Shown piece by piece: positions 52,426 to 60,182 of a DNA stretch of 64,000 nt. The stretch covers positions 124,001 to 188,000 of the forward strand of contig CAZSTX010000001.1 of NCBI GenBank assembly GCA_964610025.1. The letters are read 5' to 3'. The position numbers and the translations under genes are program-made. The first letter of the stretch is position 1. Each line of letters opens with the position of its first letter. Under the pieces are notes generated by a model that made no database searches, was not told where the DNA came from, and worked only from the letters and a program-made list of their open reading frames with translations. The DNA comes from UBA5266 sp964610025 (lineage in GTDB: Bacteria > Bacteroidota > Bacteroidia > Bacteroidales > WCHB1-69).

Positions 52426-53475
52426 ATGAAAAAAAAGTTTAATATTTTCTTGCTCTTTATTCAAATTGCTCTTTTACAAGCACAAACAGGAGGTAATTAT
52501 GTGTATAATTTTCTCAATCTTCCTGTTTCTGCACGCATAACAGCTATGGGCAGTAAATTATATTCTGTTTACGACGAAAATGACCCTTCATTAGCAACTA
52601 TGAATCCTGCACTATTAAACCCCGCAATAAATCAAGGTATTGCATTTAATTTTGTCGATTATTTTGCAGATGCTGTTTATGGAAATATGAATTATATACA
52701 TCATTTTGAAAAAGCAGGTACTTTTAATTTTGCGTTTCAATTTTTATCTTATGGAAAATTTAATGGATATGATGAGTATGGCAACGAAACGGGGTCGTTT
52801 TTAGCAGGCGATTTTGCCATTATCACTGGATATGGCAAACCATTAATCGATAGTACACTTTATATGGGAATGAATCTAAAATGGATATTTTCTGCATATG
52901 AAAATTATTTTTCTACAGGCTTAGCAGCCGATGTATCAGCATCTTATTATAATAAAAAGAATAAGCTTTGCTTAACATTGTTAGCTTCTAACATAGGCGG
53001 ACAAATAAAAACTTACGCCAATACAAGAGAAAAATTACCTTTCGATTTACAATTGGGCATATCGCAACAACTGAAACATGCACCTGTGCGTTATCATATT
53101 ACATTGCATCATTTATACAAATGGGATTTAACTTATAATGACCCAACTAATCCTTTTACGCAAATAAATTTAATGAATGAACAACTAAGTAAAAGTTCTA
53201 AAATTCAAAAATTTACAGATAATTTATTTCGTCATTTTATTATTGGGATAGAAATTTTACCTATAAAATATTTTTCGTTACAATTAGCTTATAATCACAA
53301 TACAAGGCAAGAAATGAAATCTTTTGAACGAAAAGGAATGATAGGATTATCTTATGGAATATCTTTGCATATTTATAATATAAATGTACAATATGCTCGT
53401 TCACACAACAATTTAGCTTCAACACCTAACTTTATTACATTTTCGACTAAACTTACTAATTTCTTAAAAAAATAA
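52426..53475 (+). CDS. porQ: Type IX secretion system protein PorQ
   Basis: The 349-residue protein has a signal peptide (FNIFLLFIQIALLQAQTGG) and the PorQ/PorV-like FadL-type barrel. The start of the mature part is NYVYNFLNLPVSARITAMGS, followed by DPSLATMNPALLNPAINQ and many amphipathic strands. PorQ is an outer-membrane component of the T9SS attachment complex. It is followed four bases later by a small membrane protein. Its presence agrees with the T9SS sorting domains elsewhere in the window. Confidence 0.86.
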   Translation: MKKKFNIFLLFIQIALLQAQTGGNYVYNFLNLPVSARITAMGSKLYSVYDENDPSLATMNPALLNPAINQGIAFNFVDYFADAVYGNMNYIHHFEKAGTFNFAFQFLSYGKFNGYDEYGNETGSFLAGDFAIITGYGKPLIDSTLYMGMNLKWIFSAYENYFSTGLAADVSASYYNKKNKLCLTLLASNIGGQIKTYANTREKLPFDLQLGISQQLKHAPVRYHITLHHLYKWDLTYNDPTNPFTQINLMNEQLSKSSKIQKFTDNLFRHFIIGIEILPIKYFSLQLAYNHNTRQEMKSFERKGMIGLSYGISLHIYNINVQYARSHNNLASTPNFITFSTKLTNFLKK

Positions 53476-53479
53476 ATTC

Positions 53480-54001
53480 ATGGAAATAATTTTCAACATT
53501 TTAACAATTACAATACCAGCAGTAGTTGTTGCATTAACAGCTTACTTTGCTATTAAATTAACCTATGAAAAAGAACTTAAAAAACAAGTATTGGAATTGA
53601 AACACAATTCTACAAAAGTTATTACACCTATACGTCTACAATCCTACGAGCGTATAGCACTTTTTTTAGAACGTATCAAACCCGAAAGTATACTTTTGCG
53701 TAATATTACCCATTCAATGAATGCCGCCCAGTATCAAACAGTGTTAATTACATCGATACGCAATGAGTTTGAACACAATCTTTCGCAGCAAGTTTATATT
53801 TCTTCTGCTTTATGGGAAGCTACTAAAAAAGCTAAAGAAGAAGCAATAAAAATCATCAATCTATCTGCTGCACAATTAACAGAAGAAGCTACAGGAAAAG
53901 ACCTTGCCAATAAAATCATTGAAATAACAGTCGATAGTAATACACAGCCTTCAGACATGGCACTCGATTTGCTACGCAAAGAAATAAAAGAATTTTTCTA
54001 A
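53480..54001 (+). CDS. Single-pass membrane protein, DUF7935-like
   Basis: The 173-residue protein has one N-terminal membrane helix (NILTITIPAVVVALTAYFAI) and a cytoplasmic helical domain with PIRLQSYERIALFLERIKP and QTVLITSIRNEFEHNLSQQV. This pattern is conserved among Bacteroidota proteins of unknown function that I believe are grouped as DUF7935. It lies four bases after porQ, so both are probably on one transcript. That could mean a link to secretion, but nothing in the sequence shows it. Confidence 0.6.
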   Translation: MEIIFNILTITIPAVVVALTAYFAIKLTYEKELKKQVLELKHNSTKVITPIRLQSYERIALFLERIKPESILLRNITHSMNAAQYQTVLITSIRNEFEHNLSQQVYISSALWEATKKAKEEAIKIINLSAAQLTEEATGKDLANKIIEITVDSNTQPSDMALDLLRKEIKEFF

Positions 54002-54019
54002 AAAAATATTAATCAAATT

Positions 54020-54439
54020 TTAAGAACGCCTAATTTTGTGAATATCAGACGAGTCCCAAGATTGCCACATCAATACGTCATGAATAGTACGTATGAGTAA
54101 AATAAATACACGCAAATCGTTGTCTACAAACCACTTAATAGCTGCATCATCTCTTCGGCAAGCTGCTGCAAAAACAGAAAGAAAATGCAGTTCATACTTA
54201 AGCAACCATTCAATAGCATGAGGTTCATTATCAATAGCATTGCTTAAAATTGCAAATTCAGGATAACCATTGTTAAACAACCAATTCAATGCATCGACAT
54301 CAGAATGTATAGCAGAAGAAAGAGCAGCCAATTCGGGGAAGCCATTATTGAAGAAGAAATCAGTAAATTTACGTTTTCCCTTTAAACTTTCATTGAAAGC
54401 CATTAATAATTTGATATCATAATCGGTTAAACAGTGCAT
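54020..54439 (-). CDS. Hypothetical protein with four 25-residue helical repeats
   Basis: I do not recognise a family. The 139-residue protein has no signal peptide. From about residue 30 it consists of four tandem 25-residue units: FFFNNGFPELAALSSAI..., WLFNNGYPEFAILSNAI..., WLLKYELHFLSVFAAAC... and WFVDNDLRVFILLIRTI... Each begins with an aromatic and ends with an alanine-rich helix. The units probably stack as paired helices, in the manner of ankyrin or Sel1 repeats but shorter. It is convergent with the porQ operon and divergent from typA. Confidence 0.65.
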   Translation of the reverse strand: MHCLTDYDIKLLMAFNESLKGKRKFTDFFFNNGFPELAALSSAIHSDVDALNWLFNNGYPEFAILSNAIDNEPHAIEWLLKYELHFLSVFAAACRRDDAAIKWFVDNDLRVFILLIRTIHDVLMWQSWDSSDIHKIRRS

Positions 54440-54547
54440 TTAAAAAAATAATTATAATATTACTATAACGTTAAAGATATATAAAATTATTGTAAAATAA
54501 AAAATACTTTTCAACCTGCCATCTAATATTTAATTAATTTTTTATGC

Positions 54548-54555
54548 TATCTTTG
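54548..54555 (+). promoter_or_regulatory. -7 element for typA
   Basis: TATCTTTG matches TAnnTTTG and lies 28 bases before the typA start codon. No -33 TTG is evident. Confidence 0.4.
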
Positions 54556-54583
54556 CACACCTTATAATATAGCTTATATAAAT

Positions 54584-56386
54584 ATGCAAAACATTAGAAA
54601 TGTTGCTATTATAGCACATGTAGATCATGGAAAAACTACTTTAGTAGACCGCATTCTACACCAATCTAAATTATTTAAAGAAAATAATAAAACACATAAT
54701 CTCATTCTTGATAATAATGATTTAGAAAGAGAAAGAGGAATTACTATTTTATCTAAAAATGTATCTGTAAGATACAAAGATTTTAAAATCAATATAATAG
54801 ATACGCCAGGACATAGTGATTTTGGAGGAGAAGTCGAAAGAGTATTAAATATGGCAGATGGAGTACTTTTAATAGTCGATGCCTTTGAAGGACCTATGCC
54901 ACAAACACGCTTTGTATTACAAAAAGCTATAGAATTAAATTTAAAAGCCATAGTTGTTATCAATAAAGTAGACAAACCTAATTGCAATCCAGACTTAGTA
55001 CAAGAAGATGTTTTTAATTTAATGTATACTTTAGGTGCAAATGAAGAACAGCTTGATTTTCCTACTGTTTATGGTTCTGCAAAACAAGGTTGGATGAACG
55101 CTGATTGGAAAACTCCGAGTGAAAACATAAGTTATTTATTAGACCAAATTATCCTACATATTCCACCTCACATTGCAAAAGAAGGAAATACACAAATGAT
55201 TATCTCTTCGCTCGACTATTCTTCTTATGTTGGACGCATAGCGATAGGAAAACTGACACGCGGAACACTGCAATATGGTCAAAATGTGTCGTTAATGAAA
55301 CAGAATGGGGATATAATACAATCAAAAATAAAAGAACTCTATGTTTTTGAAGGACTTGAAAAAGAAAAAATCAAAACTAAAGTATCAGCAGGAGAAATTT
55401 GTGCCATTTTGGGAGTTGATAATTTTGAGATAGGAGATACGATAGCCGATTTTGAAAATCCTGAGAGTTTACCAAGCATTACAATAGACGAACCCACTAT
55501 GAGTATGCTTTTTACCATTAACAATTCTCCTTTTTTTGGACAAGAAGGAAAATACGTAACTTCGCGTCATTTACGAGAACGTTTATTTAAAGAATTAGAA
55601 AAAAATTTAGCTTTACGAATAGAAGAAACACAATCCCCCGAAATTTTAATAGTTTATGGTAGAGGAATATTGCATCTATCTATTTTAATAGAAACCATGA
55701 GACGTGAAGGTTATGAACTGCAAGTAGGACAACCAAAAGTAATTATAAAAGAAATAGACGAAAAAAAACACGAACCTATTGAAGAATTAATCGTATTGAT
55801 TCCAGAACCATTTTCGAGCCGAGTAATTGATATAATTACACGTAGAAAAGGAGAAATAAATATAATAGATACAAAATCTGACCGTATATATTTGAGTTTT
55901 AATATTCCTTCACGAGGAATTATTGGACTACGAAATCAAATACTTACGGCAACAGAAGGCAAGGCAATAATGTCGCATCGTTTTATTGGTTTTGAACCAT
56001 GGAAAGGCGACATTGTTATACGTCATATAGGCTCGCTTATTGCTATGGAAGCGGGCGTAGCAGCAGCATATGCTATCGATAAATTACAAGACAGAGGAAA
56101 TTTCTTTATTTCGCCTATGGATAATGTTTACGAAGGACAAATAGTAGGGCAGCATATTCGTTATGACGATTTGGTAATCAATGTTACTAAAACTAAAAAA
56201 TTGAGTAATATGCGTGCCTCAGGTTCTGACGACAAGATTTTATTAAGTCCACCTTTGCGTTTTTCATTAGAAGAATATATGGAATATATAGGAGAAGATG
56301 AATATTTAGAAATAACACCTAAATCATTACGATTGAGAAAAATAATACTTAACGAAATAGAACGAAAAAAGGCCAACAAACATTAG
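54584..56386 (+). CDS. typA: Ribosome-associated GTPase TypA/BipA
   Basis: The 600-residue protein is a translational GTPase. G1 is AHVDHGKTT (11-19), the switch region contains RGITILSKNVS, G3 is DTPGHSDFGGEV and G4 is VVINKVDKPN. The C-terminal part reads RGIIGLRNQILTATEGKAIM and ASGSDDKILLSPPLRFSLEE, the BipA-specific segment. BipA helps 50S subunit assembly under stress and cold. The length is usual (about 600). The CDF transporter gene starts one base after its stop codon. Confidence 0.96.
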   Translation: MQNIRNVAIIAHVDHGKTTLVDRILHQSKLFKENNKTHNLILDNNDLERERGITILSKNVSVRYKDFKINIIDTPGHSDFGGEVERVLNMADGVLLIVDAFEGPMPQTRFVLQKAIELNLKAIVVINKVDKPNCNPDLVQEDVFNLMYTLGANEEQLDFPTVYGSAKQGWMNADWKTPSENISYLLDQIILHIPPHIAKEGNTQMIISSLDYSSYVGRIAIGKLTRGTLQYGQNVSLMKQNGDIIQSKIKELYVFEGLEKEKIKTKVSAGEICAILGVDNFEIGDTIADFENPESLPSITIDEPTMSMLFTINNSPFFGQEGKYVTSRHLRERLFKELEKNLALRIEETQSPEILIVYGRGILHLSILIETMRREGYELQVGQPKVIIKEIDEKKHEPIEELIVLIPEPFSSRVIDIITRRKGEINIIDTKSDRIYLSFNIPSRGIIGLRNQILTATEGKAIMSHRFIGFEPWKGDIVIRHIGSLIAMEAGVAAAYAIDKLQDRGNFFISPMDNVYEGQIVGQHIRYDDLVINVTKTKKLSNMRASGSDDKILLSPPLRFSLEEYMEYIGEDEYLEITPKSLRLRKIILNEIERKKANKH

Positions 56387-56387
56387 T

Positions 56388-57326
56388 ATGACAAGGGATA
56401 AAACTTTAATTCGTGCTTCATATTTTAGTGCTATAGGCAATGCCGTGCTATCCATAGCAAAAATTGTTGTCGGTATTTTTTCAGGCAGTCTTGCAGTTAT
56501 TAGCGATGGTATTGATTCAGGAACCGATGTGCTCATCTCATTTGTAATGATTTTAACAGCGCGCATTATCAATCGTCCACCTAATTACAAATATGTGTAC
56601 GGATATAAAAAGGCAGAAAGTATTGCTACGAAAATTCTCTCATTAATAATTTTCTATGCTGGGATGCAAATGCTTATTTCATCTGCACAAAGTTTTTTTA
56701 TGAACGATACGAAAATAATGCCTTCAATTGCAGCTATTTATATTACTGTTTTTTCTGTTTTCGGAAAACTTACTTTAGCATGGCATCAATATATAAAAGG
56801 AAAGAAAATTAATAGTTCTATGCTCATTGCTAATGCTGTCAATATGCGTAATGATGTATTTATTTCTCTGAGTGTATTAATTGGTTTAGGATTTACATTT
56901 ATTTTAAAAATGCCTATATTAGACTCACTTACAGGTTTTATTGTAGCTATCATTATTCTAAAATCGTCTATTAGCATATTTATTGATTCAAATGTTGAAT
57001 TATTAGACGGTGTAAAAGATAAAAGCGTCTATCAAAAGATATTTGAAGCTGTTGATAATACTCCCGGTGCATGTAATCCACATCGTGTGCGAACACGTCA
57101 AATAGGAAATCTCTATCACATTGTACTCGATATTGAAGCCGACCCAAATATTACTATTAAAGAAGCCCACGATATTTCAGAGGCTGTAGAGCAAAATATA
57201 CGTAAAAGCATAGAATGTATCTATGATATTATCATTCACGTAGAACCGATTGGCTCGTGTAGTGAAAATGAAAAATTTGGAATAGATAAAAATTATAGCG
57301 ATATTAAAACAAAAAAAATAAAATGA
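56388..57326 (+). CDS. Cation diffusion facilitator family transporter
   Basis: The 312-residue protein has the six-helix CDF membrane domain (about 1-210) and a C-terminal ferredoxin-like domain. Key segments are VLSIAKIVVGIFSGSLAVIS with ISDGIDSGTDVLIS (the first metal-site Asp pair) and ANAVNMRNDVFISLSVLIGL, where the second motif is usually HxxxD: His is replaced by Asn and Asp is kept. The FieF/CzcD-like family exports Zn2+, Fe2+ or Mn2+ against protons. The Asn replacement resembles Mn-type CDF proteins, so Mn2+ is possible. It is coupled to typA. Confidence 0.87.
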   Translation: MTRDKTLIRASYFSAIGNAVLSIAKIVVGIFSGSLAVISDGIDSGTDVLISFVMILTARIINRPPNYKYVYGYKKAESIATKILSLIIFYAGMQMLISSAQSFFMNDTKIMPSIAAIYITVFSVFGKLTLAWHQYIKGKKINSSMLIANAVNMRNDVFISLSVLIGLGFTFILKMPILDSLTGFIVAIIILKSSISIFIDSNVELLDGVKDKSVYQKIFEAVDNTPGACNPHRVRTRQIGNLYHIVLDIEADPNITIKEAHDISEAVEQNIRKSIECIYDIIIHVEPIGSCSENEKFGIDKNYSDIKTKKIK

Positions 57327-57359
57327 ATTTCTTTAGCTTTTAAAAAAAAACAATAACAG

Positions 57360-57378
57360 AATATTAGAATTAAGAGAA
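57360..57378 (+). repeat. 19-bp direct repeat, left copy, next to the T9SS protein gene
   Basis: AATATTAGAATTAAGAGAA occurs here, directly against the stop codon of the T9SS protein gene, and again at 59903-59921. The pair brackets the two-gene T9SS operon and its promoter. Confidence 0.6.
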
Positions 57379-59409
57379 TTATTTTTGTAAAATCATTTTT
57401 TGAATAATTACTTTTCCTTTGTATTCCATACTATAGTAATACATACCGTTTGATAACCTACTTGTATTTATTTCCATCCTATGAGTTCCCGGAAAAGATT
57501 GTATATTTCTTTGATACAACACCTGTCCATGTATATTCATTAGTTTAAATAAAACATTTCCTTGTTCCGGAAGATTATACGGGACAACCATACTTGCATT
57601 TGAGGGATTCGGTTGATTTTGTCCTAACTCAAATAGTTTTGTTTTATTTTCATTTATGTTTACTTGTTCAACGAAAGAATATACACTTAACGTATCGTTA
57701 TGTAAATTGGTGTCGTTGTCTAATGCGTTAATATACATTGTCGTTTTAAACATATTATTCGAACTCGGCATGTAGGGAACTGTAAAACTGAACGGAAATT
57801 CAAATATATAACTTTTATTAGGTTCTATTACCGCTATTGTCTCGGCAAAAGAACGAACAAGACTACCGGCACTATCTACCTTTACATGAACAGCAATATT
57901 GCTTACATTTATCGGGCTAGTATTGCTTATTTTTACTTTTGGAAAAATTACACTCCCCTCGGCATAGCAACTGTCGGCTACAGGACTTATTATTTCGTCT
58001 ATTTTAATATCTCGTTTGGGATAAGTTTTTTCGAGTATACAAAACTTTTTATATACCCAAGGAGCTTGTTCATATACACTATCACCTTCTTGTTTTGCTA
58101 TTAAGGTTACTTCTCCGGCTTGAGTTACAAGAAATTTATCGGAAAAAAGATTCAAATTAAAAAAATTATATATAAGATAACTGACAGGTAAACCCGAACT
58201 TGCCGTTGCAGTTGGAATATAATAATCACCTACAAATAAAGTATCGATTGTTTTCCAATGTATAGTTTGCTTTTTCTTTTGCCATACTAAAATAGGGAAT
58301 CCATTGTTAATAGGACAATCCGAATAATCCTGTTCCCATTTTTTTTCACTTAATCCTTGGTTTAAAGAATCTACAAAAGCTGCCGTTTTCATAAAAGCTG
58401 TATCTAGTCCTCTTCCTTTTGCAATTTTGCCCGATTGTGAACCATAGGTAATGCTATCATAATAACAATTGACTGAATGTTGATTGCTGTCAATTACTTC
58501 ATTTATTACTTGAGTGGCTGCTATATACGAATTGTAAGCAATGTCTCCCAACGTCTTGCCTTGCTCAACAAATCCATTTATGCTGTAACAGTTTTGTAAT
58601 CTTGAACTCAACCCAAGGTAATAAGATGTAATAGCTTGACAGTTAGCATAACAGGATTCAATTAAACCTGACCCTCCCGATATTGCAAAAAATCTACTAT
58701 AAAATGTAGTATCCTCTTCTAATGCGTTTTTATAAAAAATACAATGAGAACTGCAATTTTTAATATATGGATTGAGTAGGGGAGTGAGAGCACTGCCTAC
58801 TCCAACTATTCCTCCGCATAATTGTCCTCTGATTACCCCGCTTACATGGCAGTTTTCGATAGTTGTTCTTGTTGCCTCACAACGACCAAGTATTCCACCT
58901 ACATTGCAATCTTTAGGTATATCATAATTAATATTCTCAAGTATAATATTTTTAATCGTAGCACTATCAAAAATAGTACCCTCACTTCTTCCGAAAAAGC
59001 CAACCGAACGGCCTTCCACATAATAAGGCATAAGACTGTCAATATATACATTAATGATTTTTTTATTATTTCCATCAAAATGCCCAATAAAAGCCATGGC
59101 ATTAATTCCACCACCCACTGGATTTCCCATTCCTATAGGTATCCAACATTGAGGAGGGGTACTTTTACCTCCCAAATCCATATCATTCATTATAAAAATA
59201 GTTTTATTTTTATAATAAGATTGATATGTAAGATATTGTTCAGATATCCATGCCAATTGACGAGGATTGGTTATTTTAAATGTGTCGTTCACTGCTGTAA
59301 TTTCTTCTATTTTTCCATCCCATACGGGAAGTATTGTAACCTTTAAGTTTTGTGCCGATAAGTAAATAGGATACAATAATAATACAAATAAAATTTTTAT
59401 AGTTTTCAT
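57379..59409 (-). CDS. Large surface or secreted protein with a T9SS type A sorting domain
   Basis: The 676-residue protein has a signal peptide (IKILFVLLLYPIYLSAQ). Next are GLUG-type repeats of a right-handed helix (about 120-340; VGGILGRCEATRTTIENCHV, LCGGIVGVG). One or two beta-sandwich domains follow, including a CARDB-like part (about 470-590; PKVKISNTSPINVSNIAVHV). It ends with a T9SS CTD: QNQPNPSNASMVVPYNLPEQ, LMNIHGQVLYQ and SRLSNGMYYYSMEYKGKVII. It should be exported by type IX secretion and attached to or released from the surface. The cargo function is not clear; GLUG repeats suggest an adhesin-like role. It follows a small CTD-only gene by two bases. Confidence 0.75.
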   Translation of the reverse strand: MKTIKILFVLLLYPIYLSAQNLKVTILPVWDGKIEEITAVNDTFKITNPRQLAWISEQYLTYQSYYKNKTIFIMNDMDLGGKSTPPQCWIPIGMGNPVGGGINAMAFIGHFDGNNKKIINVYIDSLMPYYVEGRSVGFFGRSEGTIFDSATIKNIILENINYDIPKDCNVGGILGRCEATRTTIENCHVSGVIRGQLCGGIVGVGSALTPLLNPYIKNCSSHCIFYKNALEEDTTFYSRFFAISGGSGLIESCYANCQAITSYYLGLSSRLQNCYSINGFVEQGKTLGDIAYNSYIAATQVINEVIDSNQHSVNCYYDSITYGSQSGKIAKGRGLDTAFMKTAAFVDSLNQGLSEKKWEQDYSDCPINNGFPILVWQKKKQTIHWKTIDTLFVGDYYIPTATASSGLPVSYLIYNFFNLNLFSDKFLVTQAGEVTLIAKQEGDSVYEQAPWVYKKFCILEKTYPKRDIKIDEIISPVADSCYAEGSVIFPKVKISNTSPINVSNIAVHVKVDSAGSLVRSFAETIAVIEPNKSYIFEFPFSFTVPYMPSSNNMFKTTMYINALDNDTNLHNDTLSVYSFVEQVNINENKTKLFELGQNQPNPSNASMVVPYNLPEQGNVLFKLMNIHGQVLYQRNIQSFPGTHRMEINTSRLSNGMYYYSMEYKGKVIIQKMILQK

Positions 59410-59411
59410 AC

Positions 59412-59654
59412 TTATTTAATGATTTTTTCTGTGATATTAATTTCTTTCCCTATGATTTGCAATAGATATATTCCTTTGCTTAGATTTTGAATAGAAATAA
59501 GATTGGAATTTAATTTACCTTTTGTTATTTTTTTTCCATCAATAGAAAAGATTATATATTCAACATTTTCAGTGATGTTATCAATTTTTATCATACCCTC
59601 CAATACTTGAACTTTAATGTTTTTAGATTCGGGTTGATAAATTATATTTTTCAT
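59412..59654 (-). CDS. Stand-alone T9SS type A sorting-domain protein (80 residues)
   Basis: The 80-residue product is made up of a single CTD: YIIFSIDGKKITKGKLNSN, IQNLSKGIYLLQIIGKE and TEKIIK are the usual three strands. No signal peptide and no cargo domain are present. The ATG at 59654 must be the start: a complete promoter at 59686-59716 lies inside the longer frame that begins at 59696. It is two bases before the large T9SS gene. It could be a remnant of a deleted cargo gene or a real small protein. Confidence 0.55.
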   Translation of the reverse strand: MKNIIYQPESKNIKVQVLEGMIKIDNITENVEYIIFSIDGKKITKGKLNSNLISIQNLSKGIYLLQIIGKEINITEKIIK

Positions 59655-59685
59655 TTTTTGAGGAGTTATTTCTATATTTTTATTA

Positions 59686-59716
59686 CAAAAATACATTATT
59701 TTTCATTATTATCCAA
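59686..59716 (-). promoter_or_regulatory. Complete Bacteroidota promoter for the T9SS two-gene operon
   Basis: On the minus strand TTG (59716-59714) is followed after 20 bases by TATTTTTG (59693-59686). The start codon at 59654 then has a leader of about 26 bases. This decides the start of the CTD-only gene. Confidence 0.7.
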
Positions 59717-59902
59717 TAAAAATTATTTTTTTTTCTAAATATTTTATATCATTGACTATCAACGGTATGAGTTTTACTTGTTCGCAAATTTTAAAAGTAA
59801 GCTCTCTAAAAGAGTGTTAAAATTGTTAGATTTTGTTCTCATTTTAGCCAGTCTTTCTTTGGATTTTCAAGAATTTTGAATAAATGAATGATGGTTCCAA
59901 TA

Positions 59903-59921
59903 AATATTAGAATTAAGAGAA
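59903..59921 (+). repeat. 19-bp direct repeat, right copy
   Basis: Identical to 57360-57378. It lies upstream of the T9SS operon promoter and close to an IS3 transposase remnant. Confidence 0.6.
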
Positions 59922-59976
59922 GCCCAAAAATTTTATCTTTGCATTATGAAAAAATAAAGAAAAATTAACAGTAGAG

Positions 59977-60096
59977 ATGATATACAAATTGTTGACAATC
60001 AGCAAAAGTTCTTATTATGATTATTTATCTGGAAAATATCAAAAATTAAAACAAAAAAACAATAAATTTAATTTCATACTATTATTGTTTATATAA
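59977..60096 (+). pseudogene. IS3-family OrfB N-terminal remnant
   Basis: The frame codes for MIYKLLTISKSSYYDYLSGK and then a lysine-rich run before a stop at codon 40. The first 20 residues match the start of IS3-type OrfB transposases (the K-x-L-x-I-S-x-S-x-Y-Y-x-x-L pattern). The rest of OrfB, with its DDE domain, is missing, as is OrfA. The 59697-60182 gap holds nothing else I can support apart from repeats and promoters. Confidence 0.5.
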
Positions 60097-60114
60097 AAAA
60101 AAATAGTACTTTTG
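60085..60114 (+). promoter_or_regulatory. Complete Bacteroidota promoter for the TonB receptor operon (TTG-N19-TAnnTTTG)
   Basis: TTG at 60085-60087 is followed after 19 bases by TACTTTTG at 60107-60114, 68 bases before the ATG at 60183. Confidence 0.7.
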
Positions 60115-60182
60115 ATTTCTGTTTATGGAATAATACCATTTCATGATTTTAAGTTTTTAACTATAGTTTAAAGAGTAAGCTT

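Noticed and set aside
58822..59346. 174-residue plus-strand open frame opposite the T9SS cargo gene
   Set aside because: It is antisense to a gene with a signal peptide, repeats and a clear sorting domain, and shows no family of its own.
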